The notes under the pieces were generated by a model. It made no database searches. It worked only from the letters and a program-made list of their open reading frames with translations, and was not told where the DNA came from. From contig JALIRH010000006.1 of assembly GCA_023055505.1 (NCBI GenBank), positions 24,277,105 to 24,341,104 of the forward strand: 64,000 nt of DNA, given 5' to 3'. The position numbers and the translations under genes were made by a program. Source of the stretch: Callipepla californica brunnescens (Eukaryota; Chordata; Aves; Galliformes; Odontophoridae). Shown here piece by piece: positions 41,206 to 55,000 of this stretch; the stretch's first letter is position 1; each line of letters starts with the position of its first letter.

Positions 41206-42182
41206 TTGCAGAGTCTGATGCTGTTCTTACACAACCAAAGGTAAAATCCACAGTGCCAGGTCTTCTACTTAGGTGTGAGCTATTACTTCAAACAGGGTAG
41301 AAACCTGTCAAGCTTGCATCGTAGACAATTATCATTGGAATCTCAGATTCATCAAAGCAATTTCTCACAACATGAAATAAGCCTTTAAGAAATATGTATG
41401 ACCATTCGTAAGTTACATCAATAACTAAACAAAGGAAAACCAGAAGATGCAACTGGTGACCTCAGAAAAGTCCTAATATCTAAAAAATAAGTACCTCTTT
41501 TACAATTTCCCAAATCAATAATAATAATGTTTGAATATGAAGTTAGATGTTCTAAATTCAATAGAGATGTCAGTGACAGTAAATTTTAAGGAGACCTTAT
41601 ACCCATAGACATGAAAGCTCTTCAATCAACAGAAGGAAAAACCCAGCACTGTCCTAAGGGCACCTAGTATATCTTGAGCATAGAACAGGCATCCTTGCTT
41701 GTGCAAGAAATCACATCCCTCAGACTTAGGTGTCTTAAAAACACAACCAAACAATTTGGGGGGAAGAGTCCTTTTATTCTGGTGTAGGTGCTGATGAAAG
41801 AACTAATTCCAACTGTCCCTCTGTGTTTAGAGTCTTTTATGTTCTTTTACCTTTCAAGACCTTCAGGACCTTTTATTTTTTATTTTTTGGTTTGGCTTTC
41901 CTTTCTCTTTTTCTTCTTTTCATTTACAAAATGAAAGATATTCTTACTGCATGACGTGTTTCCATGATCAGGGGACTGAAGAAAAACACCAAATGTCTTG
42001 AGAGCTGGCAGCTCACAGACTGTTACAAAACAAGCCCCTGAGCCAACTAGATTGAGAGATCTTACACAGTAACTATAACATAATGATAAATGTTTAACTT
42101 AAACATCTATAGCACCATGAAGCCACTTCTAGTTCAAATTTTCTGTAAAAACTCTGTTAGGATAAGAGCAGATGTCACAGCG

Positions 42183-42220
42183 TGCAGAGTTCTCATGAGA
42201 ATGCAGAGTTCTCATGAGAA
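42183..42220. repeat. Exact 19-bp tandem duplication
   Basis: TGCAGAGTTCTCATGAGAA occurs twice head to tail with no mismatch. Each copy contains the palindrome TTCTCATGAGAA. Confidence 0.97.
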
Positions 42221-45066
42221 GATGCATGGTTCCTCCAAAGGGGGCTTAGTGGAATTCTGCCTGTTTGCCCTATGGCCATGAGAAGTGTATCTGGGAAGAG
42301 AAAAGATGAAGGCAGAAGGCATATGATATTCCTACAAGTATGCAGCAACCTGCGTACAACTAAGTGCTGCTGCTGTCTCAGGAGAGTACAGTTAAAATCT
42401 AGGTGGCTGCAGCAACTCGGTTCTTGTGAGCAATAGATTGTACTCAGCTGGTGCAATAGTGCTGAATGTTGCACTGAATTTTACTGCAATAGTTGCTATA
42501 CATATGACATAGAATTGTTCTTTAGTATTCAGATTGCAGTTTTCTTCCTCCACTGACTCTCCTCCAAAGGAATGCAATGGAAAATGTAAGAACAAAAGAA
42601 AACCAAACGTGCTTAAATAAAAGCTATTTAATTCCTGTGTTTGCTGGCTGGCCTTTGTTACTTATTGAACTATTGTGCTGAAATACAAAAAACTACTCAG
42701 AACAATTAGAACAAAATTTGTGCCATTCTCTTAACCTAGCAGTATAGAGGAACACCTCAAAGCATGCTAGCAAAGATTAAAAAAGCACATCAGCATAAAG
42801 ATGTCCAAATATTACCTGTATCGAATCCATATTCAAACTAAGAAGAGACTGAACCCATTTTACATTTTAAGAAATTATTATAGTATAAATACAAGCTTAA
42901 AAATATCAAAATACAGAGTCAAAACAATTATATCAAATCTTTTTTCCACTGAACATCTCAATTAATTAAATTCCCTTTTGTAATGTGTTTCAAATAAAAC
43001 TTCAAGTGAAAGGGATATAGTAGTTTCTAAACTCTTCAAAATGTATCTCTGCATTATTTTTTTCAATGCATTTACTAACAAAGATAATAGTTTTACTAGT
43101 GATGCAAGAAAGAAACAAAAAAATACGTTATTGATAACAATCTTGATCTTCCTTGTTTTAATTCCTTTTTGTTGGTGTCTAGAGTGGGGGTCTAATAGTG
43201 CTGAGACACATTTATGTTCTTACTAAAGTGAGGAAGATAAGGGGCTTAGCTATCAAAATATATACTTGTTTACGTAACAGAGCTCTTTGCCATCTTAGTA
43301 TTTTTATGTCAGCTTGGTCTTCCTATGGTGATTATACTTCATAGAACTATGGGCAGAAAGTCAAGAGAGCTCTATCCTGAAACACTTGGCAAACTGGCAA
43401 ACAAGTAAGCAAACAAGCAAGCATCTACTGCACACTTATATTCTTCCTTTAAAATAGAAATAATGATCCCAAATTTTTGTACAGAGATAGACCAATAATA
43501 AAAGTTAATGACTACTGATACAGTAAACTGTCAAATGATTTATTTAACATTATTGCTTTCCTTTTCCTCACTCTGACAGAGAGGAAGCAACCACTGTCAT
43601 GTACATTTCTGGAATGTTAAAGGTGTGTGCTTTGTGTAACTAGGTACATATATGAATTCACATTGTATGTCAATAGAAGATCTGAATAATAAAGCATATT
43701 CAACACTCAAATTACATTAATTAATGCATAGGTTTTCAGATCCTAGGAAACCAATGCAAATATTTATGAGAACATTTAGATACACATGCAAATCCAGTGA
43801 ACATAAACTGCAAACAATGCAACAGGTTTGTTTTATTAAAGCTGAGAGCACACAGTTATTTAACAAAATCAACCCCTACACAGGGTTGAATTTGAGATTA
43901 TATTGACATCACAACGATCTTTACATAACTATATATATTCATTTGAAGAATATAATTTCAAAAGTACTTTGAAAAAGAACTTAAGAGGTCACTGGCTCTG
44001 GGTAATTACATAATATATTTTCAGGAAATTAAATCTGTCAAAGTACGGGGGATGCAAAGAGGGTAGGTTGGGAAGAGAAATGGCACCTTCACTCCAGTTG
44101 CTTTTAGGCACTTAATGTTTTCAGTCAGTTTGCATGTCACTCCAGGTTCTCTCTACAGTAAATGAAGTGAAACGGGCAGTTCCAGATGGTGATCCTATAT
44201 GCGAGTCAAAATGCTTAAATATGCATTCTGCTTTTCTCAGCTGTACCCTAACAATTACAGAAAAACAATGTATCTGCAGACAAATACGAAATTCATCATA
44301 CTGTGCAAGGACAGATGAAATTGGTAAAAAAAGATACAACTCCTCATGTCTCAGTTCAACTTATTTTTTTTTTTCTACAAAGACGACTAATGAGGGGCAC
44401 AGAGGTTTTGGAAGCACATATTTCTGATCCAAAATGGATTCTTACTGGTCTGTATTTCCAGAATAATCCCTACTCCCTTTGCATACTGCATAACAACAGA
44501 AGTAGCAATATCACCTACAGAATAGAACATTTCACATTAATCTATCAGGAGAATGGCGAAATAAGAGCAATTGAGACTAAATTTAGTATAAAGTCAAAAA
44601 ATGACAAGAAACTGAATGTGAAAGACCACCAAATGACAGGTGCAAAGCTCTAACAGCAATATGGTGGAAATGATGATCTATAGAGTTGGTTTTAACATTG
44701 CCTCCTAACTCCAATTATGATGTAATGAAATTAGCTTATGTTTGTTGACATGGTCATTGTTGGTACCCAACTTGCCTCTGCAGTTTGTAAAGCAGTATAT
44801 GCTAATTACTAGCAAAAGAAGTGGCTTTTCAGGACTCAAAGAAATTGAAGACTAGGCTAACATACTATTTGATCAAAGGATCAAGGAACAGTGGACTATC
44901 AAACAGAGAAAATGTATGTTGATTCATGATTCAAAGGCTAAATTGAACCTATGCAGACAGAGGTCACTTGGAATTGCTCTAATTAGCAAAGTGCAACAAG
45001 ATAGATCATATATTTCTGCTTCCTCTCCAAAGTGTCCAAATATATCTCATGAAGAACAGCTGGCAG

Positions 45067-45070
45067 AAAA

Positions 45071-45101
<31 letters not shown>
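45067..45101. repeat. (AAAT)n tetranucleotide microsatellite
   Basis: About nine perfect AAAT units on the plus strand. They produce the (LFIY)n stretch in the minus frame at 44983-45216. Confidence 0.96.
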
Positions 45102-47721
45102 ACAAACCACATGAGATAAAAGCCTCATGAAAACTAGCAAGCACCAACCACGGTTTATTTGGAAACTGAAGCTGTGTTTCACTGTGAATCCCTAACACAG
45201 AAAGAGTCATGAGCATATCTCAATATTCAAAGTGCATATTTGAAGTGCATTCCTACAGATTTAATCCAGCTGTTCTTAAATTAATGAAAGGATCTATAAG
45301 CAATCAATAATAAACTGGCATACATAGACATATGCTCTCATTAAGCTGGCAGAGACTTAAATAATGTATTTCTCCAAGTCATTGTGATAGACCTTCAATA
45401 CCACCTCCACCACTGTGTTATTCCTCCCCTGAAAATGGTGCTACTTGAAGCTAAAAAAGTCTACAAAAACAGTACAATTTGACATATTACAAAATACATT
45501 TTCACAGAAAAAAAAAATGAACTAACCTCCCTTATCTTTATGATGCATCATAATTCAAAATATCTCACTTTGATAAGTTACCATTATGAATGTGTTGATT
45601 TTGAAACCTCACATCACACAGAAACATGGTTTATTAAGGAAGAAAGAAAAAAGAAAACCCACAGTTTACTTAGGAAAAAAAAAAAAAGGCTAAATAAATA
45701 ATTCATGCCTGGATGTACTGAATTCTAGTCTTTTAGAAGGTGCCAACAGATGGTTTACATTTATAGAAAGCGCACTTGCTGACTTTGAAACAGAAATTAA
45801 AATTCATAAACTGTATCATTAGCTCTTCTTTGAAGCACCATTATGCTTACAATGAGTACTTAGATTTTCCCAGGTGAACAGTCTTTAATCATAATTTTAC
45901 TAAGGAAAGGGTGCAACATGTTACTTCTAAGTTACTATTTTGTGTCTGTAGGTATAAAGTTAAATTGATCTAATGATCATGTCAAAGGACAAATTGGGAA
46001 AGCTGGAAGCTAGTCTAAGGCTGATGCTTTCAGCTATTACAGATTTTAAAGCATTTTTAGAGTTGTCCTTTTCTTGTGTGAAGGACACAGTACCTCATGT
46101 ATTATAAACTGTAGCTTTAGCTTATAATATCTCTGCGTGCATTGACTACTGTAACCAGCACAGTAAACTGCAAGATTGCAACTCATGTACAAGTGGGCAT
46201 GTAGGTTTTATTTAATTTTAGTAATTCCCAAGTGTTAGCACAGCTAGTATAATAGCCTTCACTTCTAGCTAGAATAAGTTTGTAAAAACAGGGTTGTGAT
46301 TAAGGCGTACTTTATACCTACAAAACATACAGAGATTAACTTTCATGAAGTACTGTCATGCGCTTTTTTTCTTGCTCCACAGTAGATTTACTGTTTGATT
46401 GATAGATACAGCAGAGTAATATCAAGAAACATAAGAGAATTTCCATGGAAGGAGACTTTGCAATCGTAAGTTCAGGTATAGGACAGAAGTATCCTCTTTT
46501 TCTGTAGAGGGCTGCAAAATCTAAACATAATTTCAAGTTTTGTCAAAAAAGTGTTGACAAAATAAGAATCACTAAGAAAATACCGCAGGTTTTAGGATCC
46601 TAAGTGTAGGAAAGCCTTATATCTGCCCACAACTCCTAAATGATTTCAACAGGTGCATCACCATGGAGTGATATACGATGCTTCCAAATATATGAAGGCA
46701 TGTCATCTGCGGACAAAATTCACAGATCTTTTCAAAAAAGTAATTACATGTAGAAGAAAATAAGCAGTGCAGGTCATCCTAGCACCAGCACCAAGTTAGA
46801 CAGTAGAAATGCCCCATGTTGTTCCTACTGATCATACTTGACATTTGTGATCTATTAGGTATGTATAGCACTTAAGCAACTCTTAATGCTGCCCTTAGTT
46901 GAGCAACATTTAATAATGCACCGAAATTTAGAAAAAAGATTAATTATGGTTATTTTTCATCTGAATTACCATAGCCACAAAATTCTATTCAGGACCTAGC
47001 ACAGGGTATGCTAGGCACTGTGCAAACAAGGAATAAGTGCTTATTCTGGTCACTTCCTTATGTGGCCAGGATTTGCAGTTTGTTTAATGAATGCACCTGG
47101 TTTATAAAAAAAAAGACAGGCAGTGTTTCTCCTCATCCTGAGAGGTGATCCTGGACTAGTCAGAATAATGAAAGCATTACTAATTAGTAAAGTTGCAAAC
47201 TGGAAATTCTTGACCTTCCTGATCAGAGGACAACTACGATCCGTCAGTATGGTGTGAACCATGACAGCACAAATGCAGTCCCTAGTATCAAGGAAACATA
47301 GGAAGGAATGAATGTCTCTGTGTCAAAAATTAAAATTAATAATAAAGAAAGATCAACTAACTGAGTGAATTTAAGAGAGAGTAATTGTTAGAACAATCTG
47401 AAAAGAAAAAGGATTCTAGCTTACCATCTATAAACAAATCACTGCATCAGAAGGTTGCAAAGTCAAAAAACTAAGTACAATAAAACAGCCTAAGAGCTAT
47501 GGGTCTAGATAGACAGACAGAAAGGCTGAAGTGATAATGTACTGATTTAAAGCTGTCATTCTAAGCAGTTCCAACATGACAAAGTCCAGAACACTACCTA
47601 GATTCTCCTTCAAATGCCAATAAGATTTGGCTCAATCATTTTTTATTATTATTTCCTTATCATTATTTTTAAATCTGCATAAGACAAGGGGACAACAAGT
47701 GCTCCCTATATTCCCTCTATT

Positions 47722-47744
47722 CCCCCCCCCCAAAAAAAAAAAAA
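47722..47744. repeat. C10-A13 homopolymer junction
   Basis: A run of ten C directly followed by thirteen A on the plus strand, preceded by a C/T-rich stretch. Confidence 0.93.
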
Positions 47745-50377
47745 GTAGCAAAACAAAGCAAACACATAGAGAAATATTTGGGATTATAGAGACATCACTT
47801 TTCTCCAGTAGGCATAAGATCTCCCAACAAAATCACATCTTTTTCACATGTGGTAGATCTTTGTAGCTCTTTCTCCACATTATATCAAATACAAACTAAG
47901 GTGATCTACATGTTCACTTAAACATAATAAAAACCTAAACCTTTAATCTATTCACTTCACTGTATGTATCTGATACTTTCTTGTAGATAGGAAAAAGCCA
48001 AGCCAACTGCTACTAATGCTGGCCCTATTACTTACAGCCGTGCTAAAGATACCTTTAGTCACAAGCCGCAGCAGAACAATATGTATTACGCCTAGATCTA
48101 GATTGAGTCCTTCACTGTCCATCCTCCCACTCACTGTTCAAACCCATTTTCCCAAAAAAGGTCTACTCTTATTCTGGAGAAAACATACAGTTTTTATATG
48201 TTATTTGAGAACTGAGACTTCTGCCACTTATGAAACATCAAAAGACAAAAGCGAACACATTTACTATAAACTACAGAGATGTGAAAGCAAGCTATTTTGT
48301 ATAACTAGTTTAGAGACAGGTGAAAGTAAAACATAGCATGGAAGAAAGTAATTTACTTAAGACTGTGTTTTGATACTCAAAGCTGGAGGCAATGGATTCA
48401 ATTAGAGGAAATAGTTATTTCTAATAAATTTTATAATTGCTACTGAATTCAAGTCTGTTATTGTTCTCTTGAAGTTTTTCTGCATTGGAGTCTTCGTAAA
48501 CTAATAAAATTGAGATGTTATCATGAAAATGATAATGTACTGTGGCTCTTGATGGAAAATAAAGAAGCTCTCAGTTTAAACAGTTCTACACAATATCTTC
48601 ACAAAGCTTTCAGCACAGCAGCATTTTTAAGCCTATACATATCTTCGTGACTGAAAATGTAGAAAGTGGACTGTTTCAGACAGCTGCTCAATTCTAGCAG
48701 CTTGAACAGCAACAGTCATTGCACTTGTCCTTGCTGTGAGCCAGCAAAACACATTGGTTCAAAAACAGCCAGAAAGGACTGCCTTGCTCTGGCAGTGAGG
48801 GGAATATGAGTAGACAGCTAAGTCTGAGAAAGACTTGTGAGCCTGGGCTGCCATGTACAGGCTGCCACGTATGTGGCTCATTTCACTGGACCCTTTGCAC
48901 AGGGACATAAGCTGTTTTTCTCCTGCTAAGATCAGAATATGAACACTCTCAAAGCACTGGAGTATTTCACTAGGTTAGATTCAGGTCCATTATTAATATC
49001 TAATTTCCTGGCTGATATTACGAGTCTTACTAATAGTCTGAAATTTGATCATTAATATCCCATATTGGTTGTTAAAGAACTGAAAGTTCTTAAGATCTTT
49101 AAAATATTTTTTTCGTTAAATTTAAGACATATTTGTATATCTAAGTTTCCTATGACTCAGAAAAAATTAGCAAGACTAAACAAAATAGTCTATTCACTGT
49201 TTTTTTTTGTATAGAGGTTTATTCCAAATAATTCATAGTAGCAACGTATTCCAAAGCTTTTCTAAATCATCTTAGTACTACTACCTGTGTAGAGACATAC
49301 CTGTAGGAAGAATAATCACAGTGATTTTAAATGGATATACCTGGTCATAACTGCTAGTTCCTATTGAAAAAAAAAATAAATAAAATTCATAAAGGATCAT
49401 GGAGAATTTGCTGCTTTTAGAAACATATGATAATCCCTTTATGGGAGAAAGAGAGAACTTTCAGTTATCTCTATTATCTTTGAGAGATCTTTGTCTACCT
49501 AGACCTTACACAGAATATAAATACTGGTGAGGAACAGCTGTATGCTAATCTGGAACACTTATATAATACATGCTTTTCAAGGCAATTATTCTTACAGCAT
49601 GGTAGGAAAGAATCAGTTACGTGCAACAAAACAGTCTAGGCATTTACTATTCATTTTCTAAAATAATTATGTAGTATTCAGTATAAAATAAATAGAAAAT
49701 AGCTGTTTTATAATTTATTTCTAAAAATATAAGAAGTAATAATGAGTGCTACCATTGCCAACTTGAAGTTGACGGGTTTTTTTTGTTTTTGTTTTTTTTG
49801 TAATAGAATCTTTAAAAGCAGAGATCACTATATTTCCTTATTTTCTCATTCAATTGTATCACATTTTGAGTTATGCATATGTAAGTATGTGTAGAGGATA
49901 TTCTGCTTTCAAGCACCAGCATATATTTCTACACTAAAATTTCTGAGAAATTCAAGATTTTTCATGAGCGTTAAACTAACATACATCAGGGTTGAACTAT
50001 GGAATGTGTTTTGTCAAAATCTTTCCAATCCTACTAACAAAATAAATTTAACTGGAGTATTCATGCATTTAATCTAACATACTGTCAATAACCCAATGGA
50101 AATGAATAAGACCACATAAGACTAAATAATTCTTTGGTGTGTTGGGCCCTACTATGTCTAAACTTAAAAAAAAGATTAAAAAAAAAAGTAGTAAAACTTA
50201 AAGAAATACTGATTTTAACCTCATTAGAAGTATTAAAGAAGTTTATTCTTGCTTTTGCTAAATAAGAAAAAACGACTAAAGGATTTTGCTTGCATGAATA
50301 GATATAACATTGCTCTAAACACAACTGCTGATGAAAGACTGTTGCAAGACCACCCCTTAAACTTCTTAAAATCTAAG

Positions 50378-50721
50378 TCAGATCATACTCACAAAAAAGT
50401 TTTTCTTTTTTTTTTTTTTTAATAGATAAACAAACAAACAAAACAAACCAACAGTGTGTGTAAGCAAGTTGCAGATATTCCAGAAATATATGCAGGGTTT
50501 ACTGTGTAAGCTGAGTGTTTTTTGAAACAGTTGTTCAGAGACCCCACTGAAGTTGCCAGTGAGATTGGCTCTCACCACTGTCATTCCCTTAACTACGTCT
50601 ACTGACATTCCACTTTTGTCTTCAAACCAGATGTCATCCATTACAGAGAACATTCTCTCCACAGGTGCATTAGTGTCTCTGTATGCCAAAACAAATTCAG
50701 CAAGGAGCAGAAGATTTCATA
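50378..50721 (-). pseudogene. hAT-type transposase C-terminal relic
   Basis: The minus frame reads LLLLAEFVLAYRDTNAPVER, then MFSVMDDIWFEDKSGMSVD, VVKGMTVVRANLTGNFS. This fits the hAT C-terminal dimerisation domain: the hydrophobic strand, the near-invariant NA-VER-FS signature, then (D/N)IW...(R/K)..(L/M)SVD.VK. The frame is open from a stop near 50721 to 50378, but the part past about 50540 drifts from the family. No zinc-finger or catalytic region was recognised at higher coordinates, so only a tail survives. A poly(A) run of about 16 on the minus strand (plus-strand T run, about 50406-50421) lies downstream. The piece could come from a DNA transposon or from a copy of a domesticated hAT gene. 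It is in the same orientation as DGKB. Assignment is by motif only. Confidence 0.6.
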
Positions 50722-50943
50722 ATGTATGTTATTTTTTTTTAATTATTTACAATTTTCACCCATCTTTCATTGAGCTTCCTGCACCCAAAACCCCACAACT
50801 GGGGGAAGAAGAGAAACCTCCAGCTGAAGACACACTTTCATTTCAGATAGTACAGAGGTTCCATTATTTAGAAATAAAATAAAAATGAATTTACCCTCCC
50901 TGTGGTTTTGGAACTGTGTTTTGCATGCTGTTAGGAAGATGCA

Positions 50944-51003
50944 GGATTTTGTTTTAAGAAAAAGCTCAGTTTTGGATTTTGTTTTAAGAAACAGCTCAGT
51001 TTT
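50944..51003. repeat. Near-perfect 30-bp tandem duplication
   Basis: Two adjacent copies of a 30-bp unit starting GGATTTTGTTTTAAGAAA and ending GCTCAGTTTT, differing at one base (A versus C). It gives the doubled TELFLKTKS in the minus frame at 50767-51018. Confidence 0.97.
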
Positions 51004-52050
51004 GAATACCAATAACATAGAATTGCAGAGGGATATTTAGTGCTGAATGGGAAAAAAATACTTTTGATGAACAGACTTGCATAGAACTGCATAACCAGCT
51101 TAGCCCATGCTTAGCTTGTGATGCTAGACTTAATGCTATAATGTAGGGGGTTCTAAGCATCCACTATGGTAAATGAGATAGCACTGCAACTAAGATCGTT
51201 TAGACACTCTTATACTTCTGTCTTAACAATGTGCTGCCTCCTTAACAAGAATAATCACCTCCACAAATGACCACAAGTCAGTGAGACTGGGACTGAATTT
51301 TTCAAGTCAAACAAGATGCACCCCTGCTTGTGCTGCATGATACTGCTCGCACGTCTACCACCTTCTGCCTTCCACTAACTTGGGTCCTGTCTGTTTGAGG
51401 AAGCTTGTGCAGAATAAGCTGGGATCTGTACTTAAATAGCTACTCCTTTTTAGACTCTTACAGTTTATACCAAAAATGTTTTTTTGGTGTGTGGGGGATA
51501 GTGACAGAGCACTTCCAGTGCTGTTAAATCATACATTCAGCAATTCTCCTTAAGCAGAGGCCGATATATTCAGTGCTAATTACTGCTGACACTGCATGGA
51601 TGCAGATGCTGATGGCTGTGATATTAGTATAAACACAGACTGTAATTAAAAGACCATGGCTCTATACAAACATTTCTTCCTGAGTATCCTGTGCAATGAC
51701 ACAGATTTCAAAATCTGCTCAGCATGTCAGGAAATAATTCAAGGTGAAAACATACAGTTTTTACATGTTCTTAATGTTCAATATAATATTTCTAGTTTTT
51801 GAGGCTGGGAATTTTCTGAATGCAAAAAGAGAGTAGTGAATAATGTATTGCTTCTCTTCCAAAAATTTACACAATACTCAAATTCTGCTTTTTCTGTTCT
51901 TATAACAGACTACAAAAACTGCCACCAGTTTCAGAATCAGGCAGTTAGAAAATATTAGTAATATTTAATAGCCATGAGACTTTTTATTTCCCCCTAAAAA
52001 ATACTGTTATTTATTTTCCTATTAGTTTTTGCGCTTTTTAAATCTTTAGG

Positions 52051-52089
<39 letters not shown>

Positions 52090-55000
52090 TGCAACTGAAA
52101 TGTGCAACTTCTATCCGTGGACTGAGGAAAATTGTGTAAAAAGTTGCGGGAATGTACTTGGTTTTCAGGGTGGGTGGAAAGGTGACAGTGCGCTAGACTC
52201 TTTCCCGCTTTCAGTCTGTTAGGTTGGAGGGTTATTATTATTCTTAGAGCCAGGGGATGTGGACATCTGTCAGCTTGCTTCCCTCACATGTTTAGCAACT
52301 GTGTGTGGTCCTCTAAATGAAACGATTAGCTATGCAGTCTTGTATTCACATACCAATTCAGAGCTGGCTGAACTCTTGTCAATTAGAAAGTATTTTTTTA
52401 TGGGTGGGTGAAGTGGGGATATGCAAGTACAATAAGAAAATAAACCACTGCTTTAAAATAACATTTTAATTCTTAACCTGCTCTGCACATTTTAGATTTC
52501 TTCTTTTAAAATGAAAGCTTATGCTAAATTAACAGGTCTATTTTTAAAATGCAAGCTTGCTTTATAGCAGCATGCTCTACTGGATGATAATTACTGTATG
52601 AACAGCTGCTGTGGGAGGTCAGGAAAGTCAAAGAGGAAGAAAAGTAGCCACTAACATAAGAATTTGGGTGATCTCAAGATGTGGTTGGTTTAATGCACAA
52701 AGCCTACATTACTAAGAAGAATGCATCAATAAGCACTACTAGGAAGCAATGTTTACATACAAAAGTTGTTACACAATTAAGGAAAGTCTGTTGTATATTC
52801 AACAGTAAGTATCTTCTGCACAGGTGTTTATGGAAAACTTGTTGGGAGGTTGTCAGCTGATGCACATTAAGCAAAGCCATATTTCATTACACTGTACTAA
52901 GAGATTTACTTTGTTTACTGGTTTAGTTAACTTTCCAGATTAGGTCAGACTTTCTTATATTGAAGATTACCTTTGTAACACAGCAAGTGTAAACACACAT
53001 ACTATACTGTATAAAACTCATAGCACTGCTATCATTGTGCAGATCCTTCACAACAGCAATGTCCAGTCAGTATGCCTTTTTAAAGAGTTACAATGCACAG
53101 CACAAAGTACTTTCTAGTGATAGCAGAAGCACACATCCCTCTGACTTCCTATTCCTACTGAGATAACCTAGGTAGGTGACTTCATTTGCTTTTTTTTTGT
53201 TTTATTTGCTAGATAAGAAACGTCATCTACCACGCCCTTAAGAAGTACGTGTTGGTTAAATGGATTTTTCTTTTTCAATTATCTAGAAACATTTTGTCAA
53301 TTATCTTTCAGCTCACATTGACAAAACTTGTCATAAACTTCATACAACTGTCAGATTCCTATAATGATGGAACATATGTTAAGACCCCCAAATCCCTTAA
53401 AGGAAAAAAAAAGAAGAAAAATCAAACATGGTCTAGACCAAAAGACACTCAATGCATGTACAATGAAAGGAATCTAGTGATTTTTTGAATTCACTGGTCA
53501 CAGTGTCACCCTCTCTTTCAAGTTGTTGCAAGTAGTTCCTCCACTTTTAAAGCTGAAAGGCCATCTTCTCTCCTATTAGCTTTTGTTTTAACAGTTCTTT
53601 CATTTGTACAGCAGAACAAATCTTTCTCCATGAGCCAACCAATAAGTGAAATTTTCTTTAACTACCTCTCTCTCAAATCTACCTGAAGCCTTGATATTAC
53701 TCTCAAGAAACATCTGATGCCTTTGGGATCTTTTTTTTTTTTTGCCTTTTCAGATTTGGACAAGACATACCATTCAACATATTTTTAAATTATTCAAAAC
53801 AGGTTTAATACAATCTTCTAGTTAGCCCATAAAGAAATAACTGTTCAACATTAACAATTTAAACTGGATTAAACTGACATACTACCAAATTGAAATGGGT
53901 AACCTTAACAGAGTTTTGAAGGATATTTTAAACAGAGAGAGTACTGTTAAACATTATTTTTCCACTTGTTTAATAAAATCTCTTTTTATTTTTTAAGCAA
54001 AGAAAATAAGCCATACTCAGAAATGTGATAAAAAGAAAGCAAACAATACAGAATTCATAAATATTGTACTAGTTTTACACCATCGATAACTTCTATATTA
54101 ATTCAAACTATGGAAAGACAAAAGTGATCTTAATAAAGACTCAGAACCTCTAACCATTCAAACAAACAATCCCCATCTTACCCACAAAGCCTTTACTTCC
54201 CAAAGCAAAAGAAACCTAACCTACTAAAACATGAACAAAGTACATCTGATTTGTGTATTCCCTGATACTGCCAATAAATTACCATGAATTTTCAGAGAGA
54301 CAGCTATTCAGTTCAACAGAGAACACAATATACCGCACATTAAAACTTAGTAGTCAGCAGTTGTCAGCATTTCATCAAGGTGCATTCACATAGACAGGTA
54401 GCGATTTGAAAACCAAACCTATTCATTTATGTATATGAATTCAAATTTTCATATTTGGAACATGCCTGAGGTAGTAAAAATAATAATAATAATTAAAAAA
54501 CGAAAACAAAAGAACAGTAATGTTCTGTGCATCACAGAACCAAACAGACCTCTGCAACTCAGAGTAGAAGGCCGAAACAGTAGCTGTTTTGGATTTCTTT
54601 CCCAAGAAGTGTTAGCAAGGGAGAATAGAGATGCCCAGGTGAGAATGCCTTATTTTTATTTATATCCACTACACTTTTCTCCATAAGGATGATTAAAAGG
54701 AAATAAAGGGAAAGGAATAAAATGAAAAACATATCTGCATATTTTTCTAGTTGGGATGAAATACTGGAGATTTTCATATGCTGCTGCATCTAAATGCTTG
54801 GATGCTTGTTAAAACTGAACTCCAGAATTAAAATTCAATATCTAAATTTGACTTTCATATATTGGCTACAAAAATACTCATAAGTGACCTCAGGTTAGAG
54901 ACAAGGTATGAGGTTCTCTAAGATCAATGCTATACTTCCACATGATTCTTTAAAGTTTGTTTTTACATTGTACAAACATTTAGTTTGATAAATCTATCAC

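Larger units (their letters stand above)
41206..50377 (-). other. DGKB: DGKB large intron, part 6
   Basis: AT-rich intron with a 19-bp tandem duplication (42183-42220), an (AAAT)n microsatellite (45067-45101) and a C10A13 junction (47722-47744). The frames at 44134-44653 plus and elsewhere have no recognised family. Confidence 0.68.

Noticed and set aside
44134..44653. Overlapping plus frames of 97 and 116 codons
   Set aside because: No known domain; the frames overlap each other through a poly(T) run and look like chance openings.
50553..50882. 109-codon plus frame
   Set aside because: Opposite-strand shadow of the hAT relic; no family resemblance on this strand.
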